Positions 20,802-31,687 of a stretch of DNA of 64,000 bases are shown in pieces. Numbering within the stretch: position 1 is the first letter of the stretch; each line of letters starts with the position of its first letter. Origin of the DNA: Arabidopsis thaliana (Eukaryota; Streptophyta; Magnoliopsida; Brassicales; Brassicaceae); contig NC_003070.9 of assembly GCF_000001735.4 (NCBI RefSeq), forward strand, positions 11,774,001-11,838,000, written 5' to 3'. The notes beneath the pieces were generated by a model. The model searched no databases. It was not told where the DNA came from and was given only the letters and a program-made list of their open reading frames with translations. Both the position numbers and the translations under genes were made by a program.

Positions 20802-21683
20802 ATGTCGAATAAACAATCATCTCAGCTCATTTCATTGCACAAAGATGGTTTATACCTTCTAGACCTTAATGAAACCACGTCTTTGAAGCTAAACGTGCCC
20901 TTTACATTACCGGCCCAAACTGAACCAGTCTGTATTCTTTCTTGCCGTGGAGTGATATGTCTCACCCGCAAAGACAACAATGAGTTAGCTATTTGGAAAC
21001 CTACTTCAACAAAATTCAAGAGAGTACCGATGATTAAACGGGGTCAAACCCAAAATCTTTTGGGATTCGGTTATGACCGGGTTTTAGATGATTACAAAAT
21101 TGTGACGATTATCGACAAGAAAACCTATATCTTTACGTTCAAAGAAAGTTCTTGGAGAGAAAGCAAACTAATTCCCTCTAGTGATTGCTTCTTCAAAGAG
21201 AGGACCGGTACGGTTGTCGACAATTGTATGTATTGGATAGCAAACCGGTTCAACAAAGAAAAATTCATCTTATGCTTTGATTTCGTTAATGAAGAGTACT
21301 CAAAACTAAACGTTCCGATGATGCTATCAGGATTGGAGTTCAATTCATGGTTAGATGTTTCAAGGGGAGAACTATGTGTTATCAATCACTACCCAAGTGT
21401 AGATGACAATTTATGTGTATGTCGACGAGAAATTAGAAGCGGCAAGAAGATTGCGAGATGGGATAGCGACCCGTGGATGAATGTAGCGGGAAACGATGAC
21501 GAACCCGTTGATATTAGGTTTGTATGCATAGCAAAAAACGATGAAGTCTTTGTAGTGGTGCGATGTCGTAGTAAAGAAGAAGAGGACAATGTTTTTGTGT
21601 ACAATAAGGAACAAAACGAGTTCATTGAAGTTTTATTTTCTAGTCATTTGAAAGTGTTGGGATGTATGACTAAACTTATGTAA
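20802..21683 (+). CDS. F-box-associated (FBA-type) domain protein without an F-box
   Basis: A single exon of 293 residues from the ATG at 20802. It shows the F-box-associated beta-propeller-like pattern: G-V-I-C-L, then I-W-K-P-T-S-T-K-F-K, L-G-F-G-Y-D, D-D-Y-K-I-V and later Y-W-I-A, I-L-C-F-D-F and W-x-D-V-S-R-G-E-L. These are the landmarks of the FBA_1/FBA_3 repeats that bind substrate in plant F-box E3 ligases. The N-terminal F-box that would dock to SKP1 is absent, so it is either a truncated family member or acts without the SCF core. No F-box-like frame lies in the AT-rich 700 bases upstream, so the F-box may have been lost before the copia insertion. Matches AT1G32600 in my memory. Confidence 0.8.
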   Translation: MSNKQSSQLISLHKDGLYLLDLNETTSLKLNVPFTLPAQTEPVCILSCRGVICLTRKDNNELAIWKPTSTKFKRVPMIKRGQTQNLLGFGYDRVLDDYKIVTIIDKKTYIFTFKESSWRESKLIPSSDCFFKERTGTVVDNCMYWIANRFNKEKFILCFDFVNEEYSKLNVPMMLSGLEFNSWLDVSRGELCVINHYPSVDDNLCVCRREIRSGKKIARWDSDPWMNVAGNDDEPVDIRFVCIAKNDEVFVVVRCRSKEEEDNVFVYNKEQNEFIEVLFSSHLKVLGCMTKLM

Positions 21684-21891
21684 CTCCTTATGAAAATATA
21701 TGAAACTACTAAACACTAACTCCTTATTTTATAGCGAATTGCTCAACTTTAAGATCTTTCGTATTCTCAAAGGCACAATAAAGTAGTGTTTTAACAGCTC
21801 TGTACTGCTGTAACCTATAAGCTCCGAAAGATTGCACCTTTGATAGTAGAGAGACACTAACCTAAGAGTCAAGTGAAGAAGATGGAGCATC
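21684..21891. other. short gap between convergent genes
   Basis: 208 bp holding the 3' ends of the F-box-associated gene and VQ6. Nothing else seen. Confidence 0.5.
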
Positions 21892-22767
21892 TTAGTAACC
21901 TCTCCATCTTTGACTAGATATTGGTATAACCCCAAACGGAGATGCATGAGGCAGAGGAATTGTGCCCGGACCGAGAATTCCAGGTTGATCCATTGATGAG
22001 AATGTATAGTTTCTTGGTGTTAGTGGTGGAGGATATTGAACTCCTGTAGACAGCAGCGGAGAAGGTGACCTAGGGGAGAGCAAATTCCGGTAAGCAGTTG
22101 GAGATTGTGGACGATATTGGGACGTTGGAGTAGGTAATATCCCTCGACCGTTGAATCGAGGAGAAGGAAGACTATTATTATGCATCTGTTGTGGCGGACC
22201 GTCGAACTTAGGAGTTGGCAAAATGGGTGTGTTTCGTGCAGAATCATTGAACCGTGGCGAATGATGATTATGCGATTGAGCTTGACCTTCCACCTGTGGC
22301 TGCTGTTGATTGTCATGAGATGGCTGCATTTGGTTTTCATTAGGTCCAGAATCTCCAAGTGAGCTTTGACGATAACGCATATACACCGAGACAGAAGACT
22401 CAGCTGTATTAGACCCAAACTGGTCTCCATGACTGATAATTGGTTGTGAACCATGTGGCAAAGGATGCATTGGAGGTCTAGCAACAAACTCATGAGTAGG
22501 TTGAGCCATTACAGGAGGAGGAACACAGGGCCGGTTTATCTGTATTTGACCCACTGGTCTAATCTTCTGCTGAGGCTTCAACAGATTCCGAGGAAGAGGC
22601 TGAGGTAAACTCTCACGCGACGGAGAATCCGTAAGCTGTTGAACAATACTTGTAAAATCATTGTTGCTCATGCTATAACCTTGTGGTTGTGGTAAAGGAC
22701 TCTTCTTTATGTTCTTCCCAATCTTATTCACACCTAACTGATCATAATACCAACAAGTCCTATCCAT
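21892..22767 (-). CDS. VQ6: VQ-motif protein, paralogue of VQ5
   Basis: A single exon of 291 residues from the ATG complementary to 22765-22767. The VQ core is F-T-S-I-V-Q-Q-L-T followed by Asp (residues 38-46), the LTD variant. The chain is Pro/Gln/Ser-rich and disordered, with S-V-Y-M-R-Y-R-Q-S-S-L mid-chain and P-L-T-P-R-N-Y-T-F-S-S-M near the end, both shared with VQ5. Several Ser-Pro pairs (S-P-R, L-S-P-R-S-P-S-P) are candidate MAP kinase sites. Expected in the nucleus as a WRKY partner. Longer than VQ5 because of an extra Pro/Arg-rich segment. It has also been described as a hydroxyproline-rich-like protein because of its composition. Matches AT1G32610 in my memory. Confidence 0.85.
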   Translation of the reverse strand: MDRTCWYYDQLGVNKIGKNIKKSPLPQPQGYSMSNNDFTSIVQQLTDSPSRESLPQPLPRNLLKPQQKIRPVGQIQINRPCVPPPVMAQPTHEFVARPPMHPLPHGSQPIISHGDQFGSNTAESSVSVYMRYRQSSLGDSGPNENQMQPSHDNQQQPQVEGQAQSHNHHSPRFNDSARNTPILPTPKFDGPPQQMHNNSLPSPRFNGRGILPTPTSQYRPQSPTAYRNLLSPRSPSPLLSTGVQYPPPLTPRNYTFSSMDQPGILGPGTIPLPHASPFGVIPISSQRWRGY

Positions 22768-23200
22768 CTCAAACAAGAGAGACTAAACTCACAAATTCTG
22801 ATCTAAAACCTTAAGCTTCAAAGAGGAACAGAGTAAGTAACAGTTACAGGATCAGATATTGTCCTGTATCAGCCAAAAACTTAATCTTTAACAGCTATGA
22901 AACCTCAATTACTGAATCTAGAATACCCATTATCCACTTATGCATCTAAAACCGAATCAGTCGCATCTGAAATCGAACGCAACAATCACATTACGTCTTT
23001 ATCCACTAAATTGGTCGGAGAAACAATGATAATGAGAAGAAAAGCCTTTCACCTGAAGAAAATCGAATCCACAGGATCCTAAACCCGTGATTTAGGTCAG
23101 GTCTCTCAGCAGAGCGAAAGAAAAATTGAAGACAAAGCCCTAATTTTCATCAATGGATGGAGTTTTAGTGAAATGGTCAAAAACAAAGAAAAATGAGAAA
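22768..23200. other. VQ6 upstream region
   Basis: 433 bp between the VQ6 start codon and the tRNA 3' end, probably the VQ6 promoter and leader. An open frame at 22897-23082 on the plus strand has no support. Confidence 0.45.
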
Positions 23201-23285
23201 TGGGGTGAGAGAGGCTCGAACTCTCGACCTCAGGATCACTCAGTAGCTATGAGACCTACGCGCTAGCCAACTGCGCCACCACCCC
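23201..23285 (-). tRNA. elongator tRNA-Met(CAT) with an 11-nt intron
   Basis: Read on the minus strand it starts GGGGTGGTGGCGCAGTTGGC and ends CTCACCCC plus discriminator A, with the TTCGAGCC T-loop (B box). The anticodon CAT is complementary to 23249-23251. An 11-nt intron (23237-23247) sits one base 3' of the anticodon, as in plant elongator tRNA-Met genes. The mature length is 74 nt before CCA addition. Acceptor, D and T stems pair well. The initiator tRNA-Met of plants lacks an intron, so this is the elongator. Confidence 0.95.
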
Positions 23286-23941
23286 ATTTTGTTAGCTTAA
23301 TTCAGATATAACTAATGAAACCTAAAATGTTCCTACAAGGTCTCGGTCATATGTTCTGTCTGGGAGAAAGGTACCTCCTTTCATCAATCTATAGTCAGAA
23401 CAAAGAACAATCTCTCTCTTTCTCGTTCATAAATCTCCAAAACCACTCGAGCAAGAAGAGAACCGAGTCGGGCAATCGCAAATTTAGTTTCTTTGTTCAC
23501 TGAAGCTTCAAAGGTATGACCTTTATTGATTTTGTTTTTTTTGGATTTCTCTTCTCGTAAATCAATCACTGAGATTGGTAATATATGGGTTTTAGCCTCT
23601 TAACCTAATCATCGAATTAATCATTCAGGTTCTTTGAGTATCGAACTTCTCTGTTTTCTCAACTTGAAAGCAAAGCAAAATAACATTTTTAGTTGTATCG
23701 ATTAGCTAATTTTGATTCTTTGGAAGTCTTACATTTCTGGTTGATTGCTATTAACGAATCTCTAATTTGGTCCTCCTCTAGTTGCAAAATTACATTTGTG
23801 TGTGTTTTGTGTCTTCAGCTTTTGAATTAAGAAGCTTCTAGGGTTTTATAGAGCTTTAGATTCTTTCCTTTAAATGCATTACCTTATAATAGAATTTGGT
23901 TTGTTTTATCAGTGTTTTGAGTAATTGGAATTGAAGGAAAG

Positions 23942-24343
23942 ATGAGCAATGGTGGTTTGAGCATTGATGAGAAAGAAGGGTTGATAGACAAAGATGAAGT
24001 CATGATCCGTCGAATGAAGAACAGAGAAAGACAACGTAGGTATCGAGCCAGGAAACGGATGCGGGAAGAAGAAGCGGGTAACGATGATAATCTTTCGTTT
24101 GAGACAATGGGAAAACAAGAAGAAGAAGAAGAAGAAGACGAGGGACTAGAGTTTAATGGACCTAGTGGTTATGTTGAGAACTTTGTGCGGCGGGTTTATT
24201 GCGATAGAAATTGGAAAAAAGAAGCTAGAAGAGCTCATTTGATTATGAACAAGGCTCAAGATAGTTCTTGTGAGTCGGTTAAACGGAAGATAAGGCCGCA
24301 TCGTCGAGATTGGAAAGCTGAAGCTAGAAAGAAGAAAACTTGA
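23942..24343 (+). CDS. small basic protein with a bZIP-like basic region
   Basis: 133 residues in one coding exon. Residues 24-42 hold N-R-E-R-Q-R-R-Y-R-A-R-K-R, which fits the N-x7-R spacing of a bZIP basic region, but no heptad leucines follow; instead there is an acidic run of Glu. The second half has two similar basic segments, C-D-R-N-W-K-K-E-A-R and R-D-W-K-A-E-A-R-K-K-K. A nuclear location is likely. The leader probably contains an intron (donor 23514, acceptor 23912) just before the ATG. It converges with MYC2. I place it as AT1G32630 and do not know its function; old annotations call it FAM50-like, which I cannot confirm. Confidence 0.75.
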   Translation: MSNGGLSIDEKEGLIDKDEVMIRRMKNRERQRRYRARKRMREEEAGNDDNLSFETMGKQEEEEEEDEGLEFNGPSGYVENFVRRVYCDRNWKKEARRAHLIMNKAQDSSCESVKRKIRPHRRDWKAEARKKKT

Positions 24344-25041
24344 TTCTTGAGGATTGGTCAGGTTGCTAGAGGATCTTGCGAGGTGATCGAGGAAGAGAAT
24401 GCACAAACAAAGCAGATTTCAGATTCAATAATCTCTTCAAGATTTCTATTTTTGTAGATATTGGAAATGATCAAGACAAAAGCAAGTGATTTGCTTTTTC
24501 TTGTCTGTGACTCTGTCTGTGTATTCGAAGATCCATGTAGTATTATACTAAGGTTTATGTGTGTTGTGTCTTATTGATTAGACAAGAGGAAACATTATCA
24601 CACTGACTTAAGAAAACTGTGCATATGGTCTCCCTCTCGACTTAACTTACTTAAGATTTGTCTCTCTTCCTAAGTTTGATGTGTTAGGAGAGACATTTTT
24701 GACCATATGTACAAAATCAGTGATCATGACCATTAGTCTCTTATTTTAGACCATTTATACTCGATTTCTTTTTCTTTTTTATCATATGAAATTGTGTAGA
24801 AATATTAACTTTTTCAGTAACTAACTCATATTACTCATATCAATATATACAAGTTTACTCATTGAGGAGATACAACAATAAAACGATACAGACTCAAACA
24901 TAGAGCAAAAGAAGAAACTTGTCGCTCTATTTTAAGATTTTTTTCTTACAAAACTAAAATCTACAAAATTACTGAAGCCACTAAAACGAATTAATTATGA
25001 TTTGACCCCATAACTTTCTAAACTTCCCAAAACACACCCTT
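24344..25041. other. convergent 3' flanks with nested inverted repeats
   Basis: 3' UTRs of the basic-protein gene and MYC2. Contains the nested inverted repeat at 24619-24712 (listed separately). Otherwise AT-rich. Confidence 0.5.
24619..24712. repeat. nested inverted repeat
   Basis: Outer arms 24619-24630 and 24701-24712 (GTGCATATGGTC with GACCATATGTAC). Inner arms 24659-24673 and 24684-24695 (TGTCTCTC..CCTAA with TTAGGAGAGACA). May be a small MITE or an RNA hairpin in a 3' UTR. Confidence 0.6.
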
Positions 25042-26913
25042 TTAACCGATTTTTGAAATCAAACTTGCTCTGAGCTGTTCTTGCGTATAGATCCTAAAAC
25101 CCATCTTCACCGTCGCTTGTTGAATCATCAAATCGTTAACCACCGACATACTCGCGTGATTCACTTCCAACTCCAAATCCATCAACGCCGACATCAACCT
25201 CGCCGCCGGATGATTCCTCTTACTAGATTCAACTCTAATCATTGCGTCCCAACCAATTATCTTCACTTCAATCTCCATCCCCACCGGTTTAATCGAAGAA
25301 CACGAAGACGACATATCTCCTCCACTAGCACTCGCTTTTCTTCCGGCGAGCTCGAGTTTCACTTCCTCGAGCTGGTTCTTGATTTGGAGTTTCTCTGACT
25401 CTGTTTTGACTACTTTGGATTTAAGCTCGTTGATGTAAGCGATTGCGTCACCGAGTAACGAAGCTTTATCCATTTTTGAAACGTTTGGTACAACCGCTCG
25501 TAACGCGTAGAATCTTTGGTTTAGTTTCTCGCGTCTTTGTCTCTCTGCTTCGACGTGGTTTAGTGGCTCTTCTCTACCGTTTGCTGGCTTTCTTCCTCGT
25601 TTCTTTGGACGTTTCTCTACTGCTACTTCTTTCACGACGGAAGCTTCTAGATCGGAGTGATCTGATTCTCCGGCGGTTTTATCTCCGAATGATAGAACTT
25701 TATCTTCGTTCAAAACCATCGACCTCTTTCTTTTGTTTTCGAATTGTGTTTGACCCGAATAAGAACTTGGATCCGGGTTTCCGGAGCTTCGTTTACCTTC
25801 ATCGCCGAAGTTTAATATCTCGCCGGATCTTGGTTTCACTAAAGTAGAACTTGACGTCGAAAAATTAAGTTCTCGGGAGAAAGTGTTATTGAATTTCGGA
25901 TTCTGGGTCTGAGAATGAACCGGACTCGGAGTCGGATCCAGATTCGGGTTTTCGGTTATTGTGCTTGAGCTACCGTTCTCAAACTGAATAGACTTTGAAA
26001 AAAGCTGGGAGCTAGAACTTGGAGCTCCGTTACCCGGTTCGTTAGATCCAGGTGTTCCAATCGGGTCATTAATCCACATAGACGGGTCGTTCTCACCTTG
26101 ATCCGGGTCAAGATTCCAATTAAGACCCGATAAATCTCCAGCTCCGCCGTCGAAATTGAAAAGAATTCGAACCTTGTTAATAAGGTCCGAACTCTGTCGG
26201 ATCGGCTCCGTTGACCCGACTTCCACAACTCCGTTCGCCGAAGGAATACACGCAATAGTATGCATCCCAAACACTCCTCCTTGCTTAGCCCGTTCACAAC
26301 CCGACCCGGATAATTGATCTGACCCGGAAACCCAAACCGCGTTACCCGTTGCAAACGCTTTACCAGCTAATCCCGCACCGCAAGCGAAGCTCTGCGTCAT
26401 CGAAACCAAGAAAAACCATTCCGTATCCGTCACCTCCTCATCAACAGCGTCATCCGACGGAGCAACACCACCGGAGATCAACGAGTTAAGCTCTCTCAAC
26501 ACTTTTTTCCTGTACTCCTGATCCGCCGGAGTAGAAAACGGCGGCGAACTCGATCTCCGTCTCGGGTTTGCTTTATCTTCTTCACCTTTGTAATAACCAT
26601 CTCCCCATCCGAGCACGGAGGCGCCGGAGAAATCATACGACGGTTGCCAGAATATAGCGTAGGTCCAACCTTCGTGTGTTCCTTCAATCAAAGCTTGTAA
26701 ACGTTGCTGAAGAGTCTCTTGATTAAATCCCGCCTGTGCCGGAATCTCCATCGCCGGCGTCGGAGTTGTTTCAGTCGTCGCCGTCGTGGTTGTCGTCGAC
26801 GCCGGAGGCCATAAAGTTGAGATATCGGAAGAGCTCATGAAAGCTTCCATCATAGAAGCGTTGTCGTCGGTGGTCCAAAGATTCATCGTTGGTTGTAGCC
26901 GGTAATCAGTCAT
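25042..26913 (-). CDS. MYC2: bHLH transcription factor MYC2 (JIN1)
   Basis: An intronless frame of 623 residues that I recognise as AtMYC2 (AT1G32640). The bHLH-MYC_N region spans about residues 65-195 and holds the JAZ-interaction domain, with W-G-D-G-Y-Y around Asp105, and the acidic activation stretch [15 protein letters not shown] (154-168). A Ser/Pro/Gly-rich linker follows. K-K-R-G-R-K-P is the likely nuclear signal. The bHLH lies at about 447-497 with the H-x3-E-x3-R contact residues of G-box binders, then a short zipper and a C-terminal ACT-like dimerisation domain. MYC2 is the central jasmonate regulator. It is held by JAZ repressors and NINJA/TPL until COI1 removes JAZ, then acts with MED25. 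It also affects ABA, light and wound responses. No intron, as known for this gene. I saw no damage. Confidence 0.98.
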
Positions 26914-27065
26914 TCCATAAACCGGTGACCGGTAAAAAAAAACACGTTTTTAATGAGAGAGAGAGAGATAGGAGAAAGTCTTCGTAGTGGAGAAAAATGG
27001 AGAGCGTCTGCGATTATTATATGTGTAACTGATCTTGAGGGTGAATGTGTAAATTTGTTGTTAGG

Positions 27066-27228
27066 GATATTACGTGGCGAGATTTCATTGGGAAACGTGG
27101 ATGGTTGTAAGAGAGAGAGAAGCTTCGATGAACTCACATCCCGATTTAACCCCATCGACTGTTGGATCGACGCGGTAAGAATTAAGACCGGAAGTGAGTG
27201 AGATCGTACGGCTGTTTGGTCGCACGTG
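27066..27228 (-). promoter_or_regulatory. MYC2 promoter G-box elements
   Basis: A perfect G-box CACGTG lies at 27223-27228, 310 bp upstream of the start codon, with ACGTGG cores near 27072 and 27095. MYC2 binds CACGTG and is known to act on its own promoter, so self-regulation is a reasonable reading. Elements seen; regulation inferred. Confidence 0.6.
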
Positions 27229-29544
27229 TATCACACGCTCTTTAATGATTGACTTAGATTTTAACTGATTGTTTCTTTTGTACCAAAGAGTGAACTGTGA
27301 GCTCAGTGGAAAAACACTTTACTATAACTTTTCACCTATTTTTTCGATTTATATTTGTCGTTTTGTCAACTTTTAGAATATATTTTTTATAACAGATTAA
27401 TTACTTATTTTATAATGTTATTTTAAAATATTAAAAATCAAAATTTAAGATTTGTAATCTCAATTATCAAATACTGTGTCTTAGCTTAATTAATTTTGAG
27501 ATTTGCATATCTATATAACGTGAGTCGTTGCTAATAATTCACTAAAGCAAAAATTTGTGTTTGTCTTAATATGTTAAATTGCAAGAGAGTGAAATGCAAG
27601 TGAGAATCTCTATCTCCAAAAACGATTCTTGTCTGCTTAACTAATTAATTTGTTGACGACTAAATAAACTAATAATTTATTAATTTGACCAAACGCTATT
27701 ATTAGCATATGCTTTAAGAAAGGAAGAACTCCTTTATAATATTTTTAGTTACATTCACATTTCACGATAAACACATGCTAACAACGTTATATTGTTTGTT
27801 TAATTTACAATATTAAAATTTTATTTTTAAAGTTCGAACAATAATTCAAGGATTAGGTCATTAGGTGAGTATGAGTGAATAACATAAATCATTTGGCATC
27901 TTTTCCTCCATGCATAAATTTATCACAATAATTTAGCATGCCACCAATATGGTCCCATTACTCCTAACCCTTACCTAAAAACCAAAAATAAAACAAAAAG
28001 AATTAAGATAAAATAGTATATATATATATATATATATATACTTCTAAAATTCTATCTTGCGAAGACAAATTCTTACTAACAAAACACTAAACTTATGTTA
28101 TTGTGTTCTTGTAGATTTACGTTGTCTTGTGATAAACTCAATGATATGTCTTTATACGTTCAGATTAATGATACTCCGGTTGATTTTTCTTATTAAAACC
28201 ATATTAAACTAAAGAGTATTTTACCAACAATAAATAGTAAAATAATTTTGGGATCTAGTATACCATTTTTTGTAAATAACAACCAAAATAACTTTTGAAT
28301 ATAATTTTCTGAGACATCTGTATTGGGTGAACTCGTCAATGAACGATTCAACAAACAGAAAACAACCAAACCATTGTCTGGTGGTTGTGAGTCGACTTTT
28401 GAACATGTTTACTATAAGAAAATTATGAGAAGATGTTACACTAAGTTTTGGCTAGGTGATTCGTGATATCATATTTCATGTCGACTTTGGGGGTGACGCC
28501 ACTAGAAAACAACAATATCCCACTAAGTAATGAATAATTAGTGGGATAAATATAGAGATTTCCCCCCTTACTTCGAGAAATGAGATAACAAAGATGACAG
28601 TTTTCTTGTTATGTTGTTATGTTGAGCTTAGAATGGGGATGATGGAGTGTTCTGACTTCTTAGAGAAAATGGTTGAAATTTTTTAAGTAGAGAGTCGGGT
28701 TGATTAAATGAAGATCTTACTATCACCTTGTTGAAAGAGAGGGACATTAGTCGGGATTCGGGAACAATGTGGAACGTAAGATATAAATTTCCCATATGTT
28801 ATTTCCTAACTGCATGAAATAAAAATATATCTGTTACCTGATCCAAATTTGTATGTGACCAATTCGAGTTATTCTTAGATTTAGAGAAATAGAGAATCAT
28901 CAATTGGTGTACACTTTCGATAGATCGTCGAACATGATATAATGATCTTGATTGATTTGGCATGCTCGAATAGCTTATACAATGTGTTACATATGTTAGG
29001 TTAATAAGTGACTAGGATGACCTTGTAGAAGCGCCTCAATCTATGTATCTTTTGTTGATTGAGTTCCTAAGTAGCAATAATTTATTCATAATTATAATAA
29101 CATATGTTCATATATATACATATGTATATAAATTTACATACAATTTTGGATTCGCTTACTTTTTAGGAAGGGTCTTTTCAATGATTTTGAAACATGCAGA
29201 CACAAATACACGATCATATAGACTTGAAATTTTTCTACATGTGAATGTGTAATAATATATTTTTCCTGATATTAGTTGTATTTTCTTTCTTTTTTCCTTT
29301 TAAAAAATGAATCTGGAAATTAATTACATGGTTAAAGTAATACTAGCTTGAAATGAAGATTAAGTGCAGAAGGAGGAATCCCACTAGTCACGCCAAAAAC
29401 ATATTTAATCCTTTTTTAATTTGTAATGTTTATCTTCAATTAGCTGTCCATCGCATTGTTTATCTTAAAGTTTAGGTTACATCAAAATCAGATACTATAT
29501 ATTTTAATAGTAACTGTTTCTCGTGAGTATTATTATATAGTAAA
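27229..29544. other. intergenic, AT-rich
   Basis: No gene supported. Contains a 24-base TA run at 28017-28040. Small open stretches at 28221-28406 and 29043-29252 are AT-rich and featureless. Confidence 0.5.
28017..28040. repeat. TA microsatellite
   Basis: Twelve TA units. Confidence 0.9.
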
Positions 29545-30153
29545 CTAGATTTTAACCTGCGGTATACCGCGGAAACAATTTATTTTTTAAATTAATATAT
29601 ATATAAGTTTATAAATTGTATCTATGTATAAAATATTTTTATTGTATAGTTTACAATTTTTATTAAGTAACGTTCTGTCAAACCCGTCATGCCAACCCGT
29701 CCTCTAAAAAAAAGTCATTTATTTTATTAATGTTGATCTTATTTATGATATGTTTATGAATTATTGTCTAAATATTTTGTAATTTTGTAGTAATTAAATG
29801 TTATCAAATATCTCTACGGTTTGATAATTATAATCATGCAGAAAAGAAATATCAAAAATGATAATTTTGTAGTAATTAAATGATATTAAATATTTTAGAA
29901 GTTTTATTTTAGTAATTAATCGTGTAGTTAAGGTAGAGAGATTTTGGAAAGATTGTTAAATGTCAAATATTTAATTAGAAAATTTTCTTTCTAATTATCA
30001 AAAACAATTATTAAATATCAGTGGCAGCCGATGTAAATAAATCTCAACTCCACAATTTATTTCACAAAATGGGTGCAAAAATGTATATATAGATGATAAT
30101 AGTAAAATAACAGTGAATCCGTCGTGACATTACCTATTCATAACTTAAAAAGA
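29545..30153 (-). mobile_element. non-autonomous Helitron, minus strand
   Basis: The minus-strand 3' end is CTAG (plus 29545-29548), preceded by a perfect 12-bp palindrome GCGGTATACCGC (29559-29570). Host A at 29544. The interior aligns with the Helitron at 8513-9342: AACCCGTC twice near the 3' end, then AATAAATC.CAACT..., ATTTATTTCA and GTGCAAAAATGTATAT. The proposed 5' TC at plus 30153-30152 is followed by T. The 5' boundary is tentative. Confidence 0.65.
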
Positions 30154-31014
30154 TTTTCTGTTAATCAGTGATTTTGTTTAAGCATCAAATCAAAAGACAC
30201 ATCAATTTGCTTAAATTATAATCGAGATAAAATTGGTGATAATGATATTGAATTATACTAATATAAAAGAAATTAATATAATCAATCATATTGGACGGCA
30301 GGTGGGACACTTCATAAGATTAATTTTAACAATTCACATGGACCACGTGCATTACTATGCTTTCGATCTTCTTTGTTTCCTTTCAAGATTTGATTCCTTT
30401 TAAGTTCTAGAAATAAGAATCTACAGAAATGTCATCTATACATCGTAAACATTATCTCGATAGTAAAAATTCAGCTTAGAAATGTAAATAATTGTTAATG
30501 CATCATTCGTATCAATATCGACGATTACAAAGACATAAGTCAGTGATTCAGTTAGGAATCTTACGATATTACCATGCTTCTCTCTATTCAAGAAATACCA
30601 TCCTATTTGTAACAGATTTATTAATTCTTCTACATATATCTGAGCTTCACTCGTAAGCTCGATCACTCGTTTACATGTCTCATACCGAAGATAACAATTT
30701 ATTAAATATTATACTACCTTTTTTTTTGCAGATTCAACTTTTTCAATATATAATATTACTTTTTCTAGATAAAGAAAACGGTATTAAATATGATCTGATT
30801 TCTAACTTTTATCATTTTAATTTGTCGACAACTTTTACCACTATTGGAAACTACAAAGGAATCCATTCGATTCTAAATCAAGGGTATTTACAAGTAGTTG
30901 CCTACTTGCCTTTAGTATCAGAAGTATAAAAAGGCTTCAAAATGTCTTGTTTCTTGCGCAAATATTTAAATCAAAGATTCTTGGTGCTTCGAGATGGTTT
31001 ATGGAATAGTTTAG
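30154..31014. other. intergenic, AT-rich
   Basis: No gene supported. Open stretches at 30436-30666 (minus) and 30675-30929 (plus) lack protein features. Confidence 0.45.
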
Positions 31015-31017
31015 TTA

Positions 31018-31288
31018 GAGCATCTTCAACACATCCCTATTTTTGGCCTTAAACTTTATTTTTGTCTCTATTTTACTCCAATTCATCTCTATTTTCACCT
31101 CTATTATAGAATTCTCTATTTTTTTCTCTATATATAAAGACAAAAAATAGGGATCTCTATTTTTTCTCCTATTTTTCTTTATAACAAATAGAAATCTTTA
31201 TTTTTGAATAACCATTGGAGTGAAAATAGAGATCCCTATTTTTTTCTATATTTAGAGAAAATAATAGAGACAACCATTAGAGATGGTC
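31018..31288. mobile_element. MITE with TTA target duplication (PIF/Harbinger-like)
   Basis: 271 bp beginning GAGCATCTTCAAC and ending AGAGATGGTC, flanked by TTA on both sides (31015-31017 and 31289-31291). The inside is rich in CTCTATTTTT and its complement and can fold back. The terminal sequence is one I know from many plant MITEs. The superfamily is inferred from the 3-bp TTA duplication. Confidence 0.65.
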
Positions 31289-31291
31289 TTA

Positions 31292-31687
31292 CACATTGTT
31301 TGTAATAAAATCTTGATACTCGATTAAAAAAAAAATTGTTATTAAGTTTGTTTATGTATCTGTTTTATTAGCTCATCATTCAGCTTTTTCTTCTTCTTTT
31401 TTATTTGCTCTATCGCAAAAACCTATTCACTAATAGATTTTAAAACAAAAGATTTCTCGAGACTAGCTCGACTCTCTAATGGAGATTGATGAGTGAACTC
31501 GTAAAGTACAGACTCAAATATTAAAATCATCAATTTCTTTTAGAATTTTGGGGACCATTTATTTTCTTTTATAATGATGGTTTTACTCTTAGTCCAATAC
31601 TAACGACCACCAAATTAGTATATTTTTACTAAAAAATATTAATAAGGTTATATTTTAATAATCTTTTAAATAATTATTTTAAAACAA
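31292..31687. other. intergenic, AT-rich
   Basis: Nothing seen. Confidence 0.45.

Noticed and set aside
25081-26354. Several long frames overlapping MYC2 in other frames
   Set aside because: Shadows of the GC-richer MYC2 coding sequence with no independent features.
28017-28040. TA run as a possible origin or matrix-attachment site
   Set aside because: A plain microsatellite with no further support.
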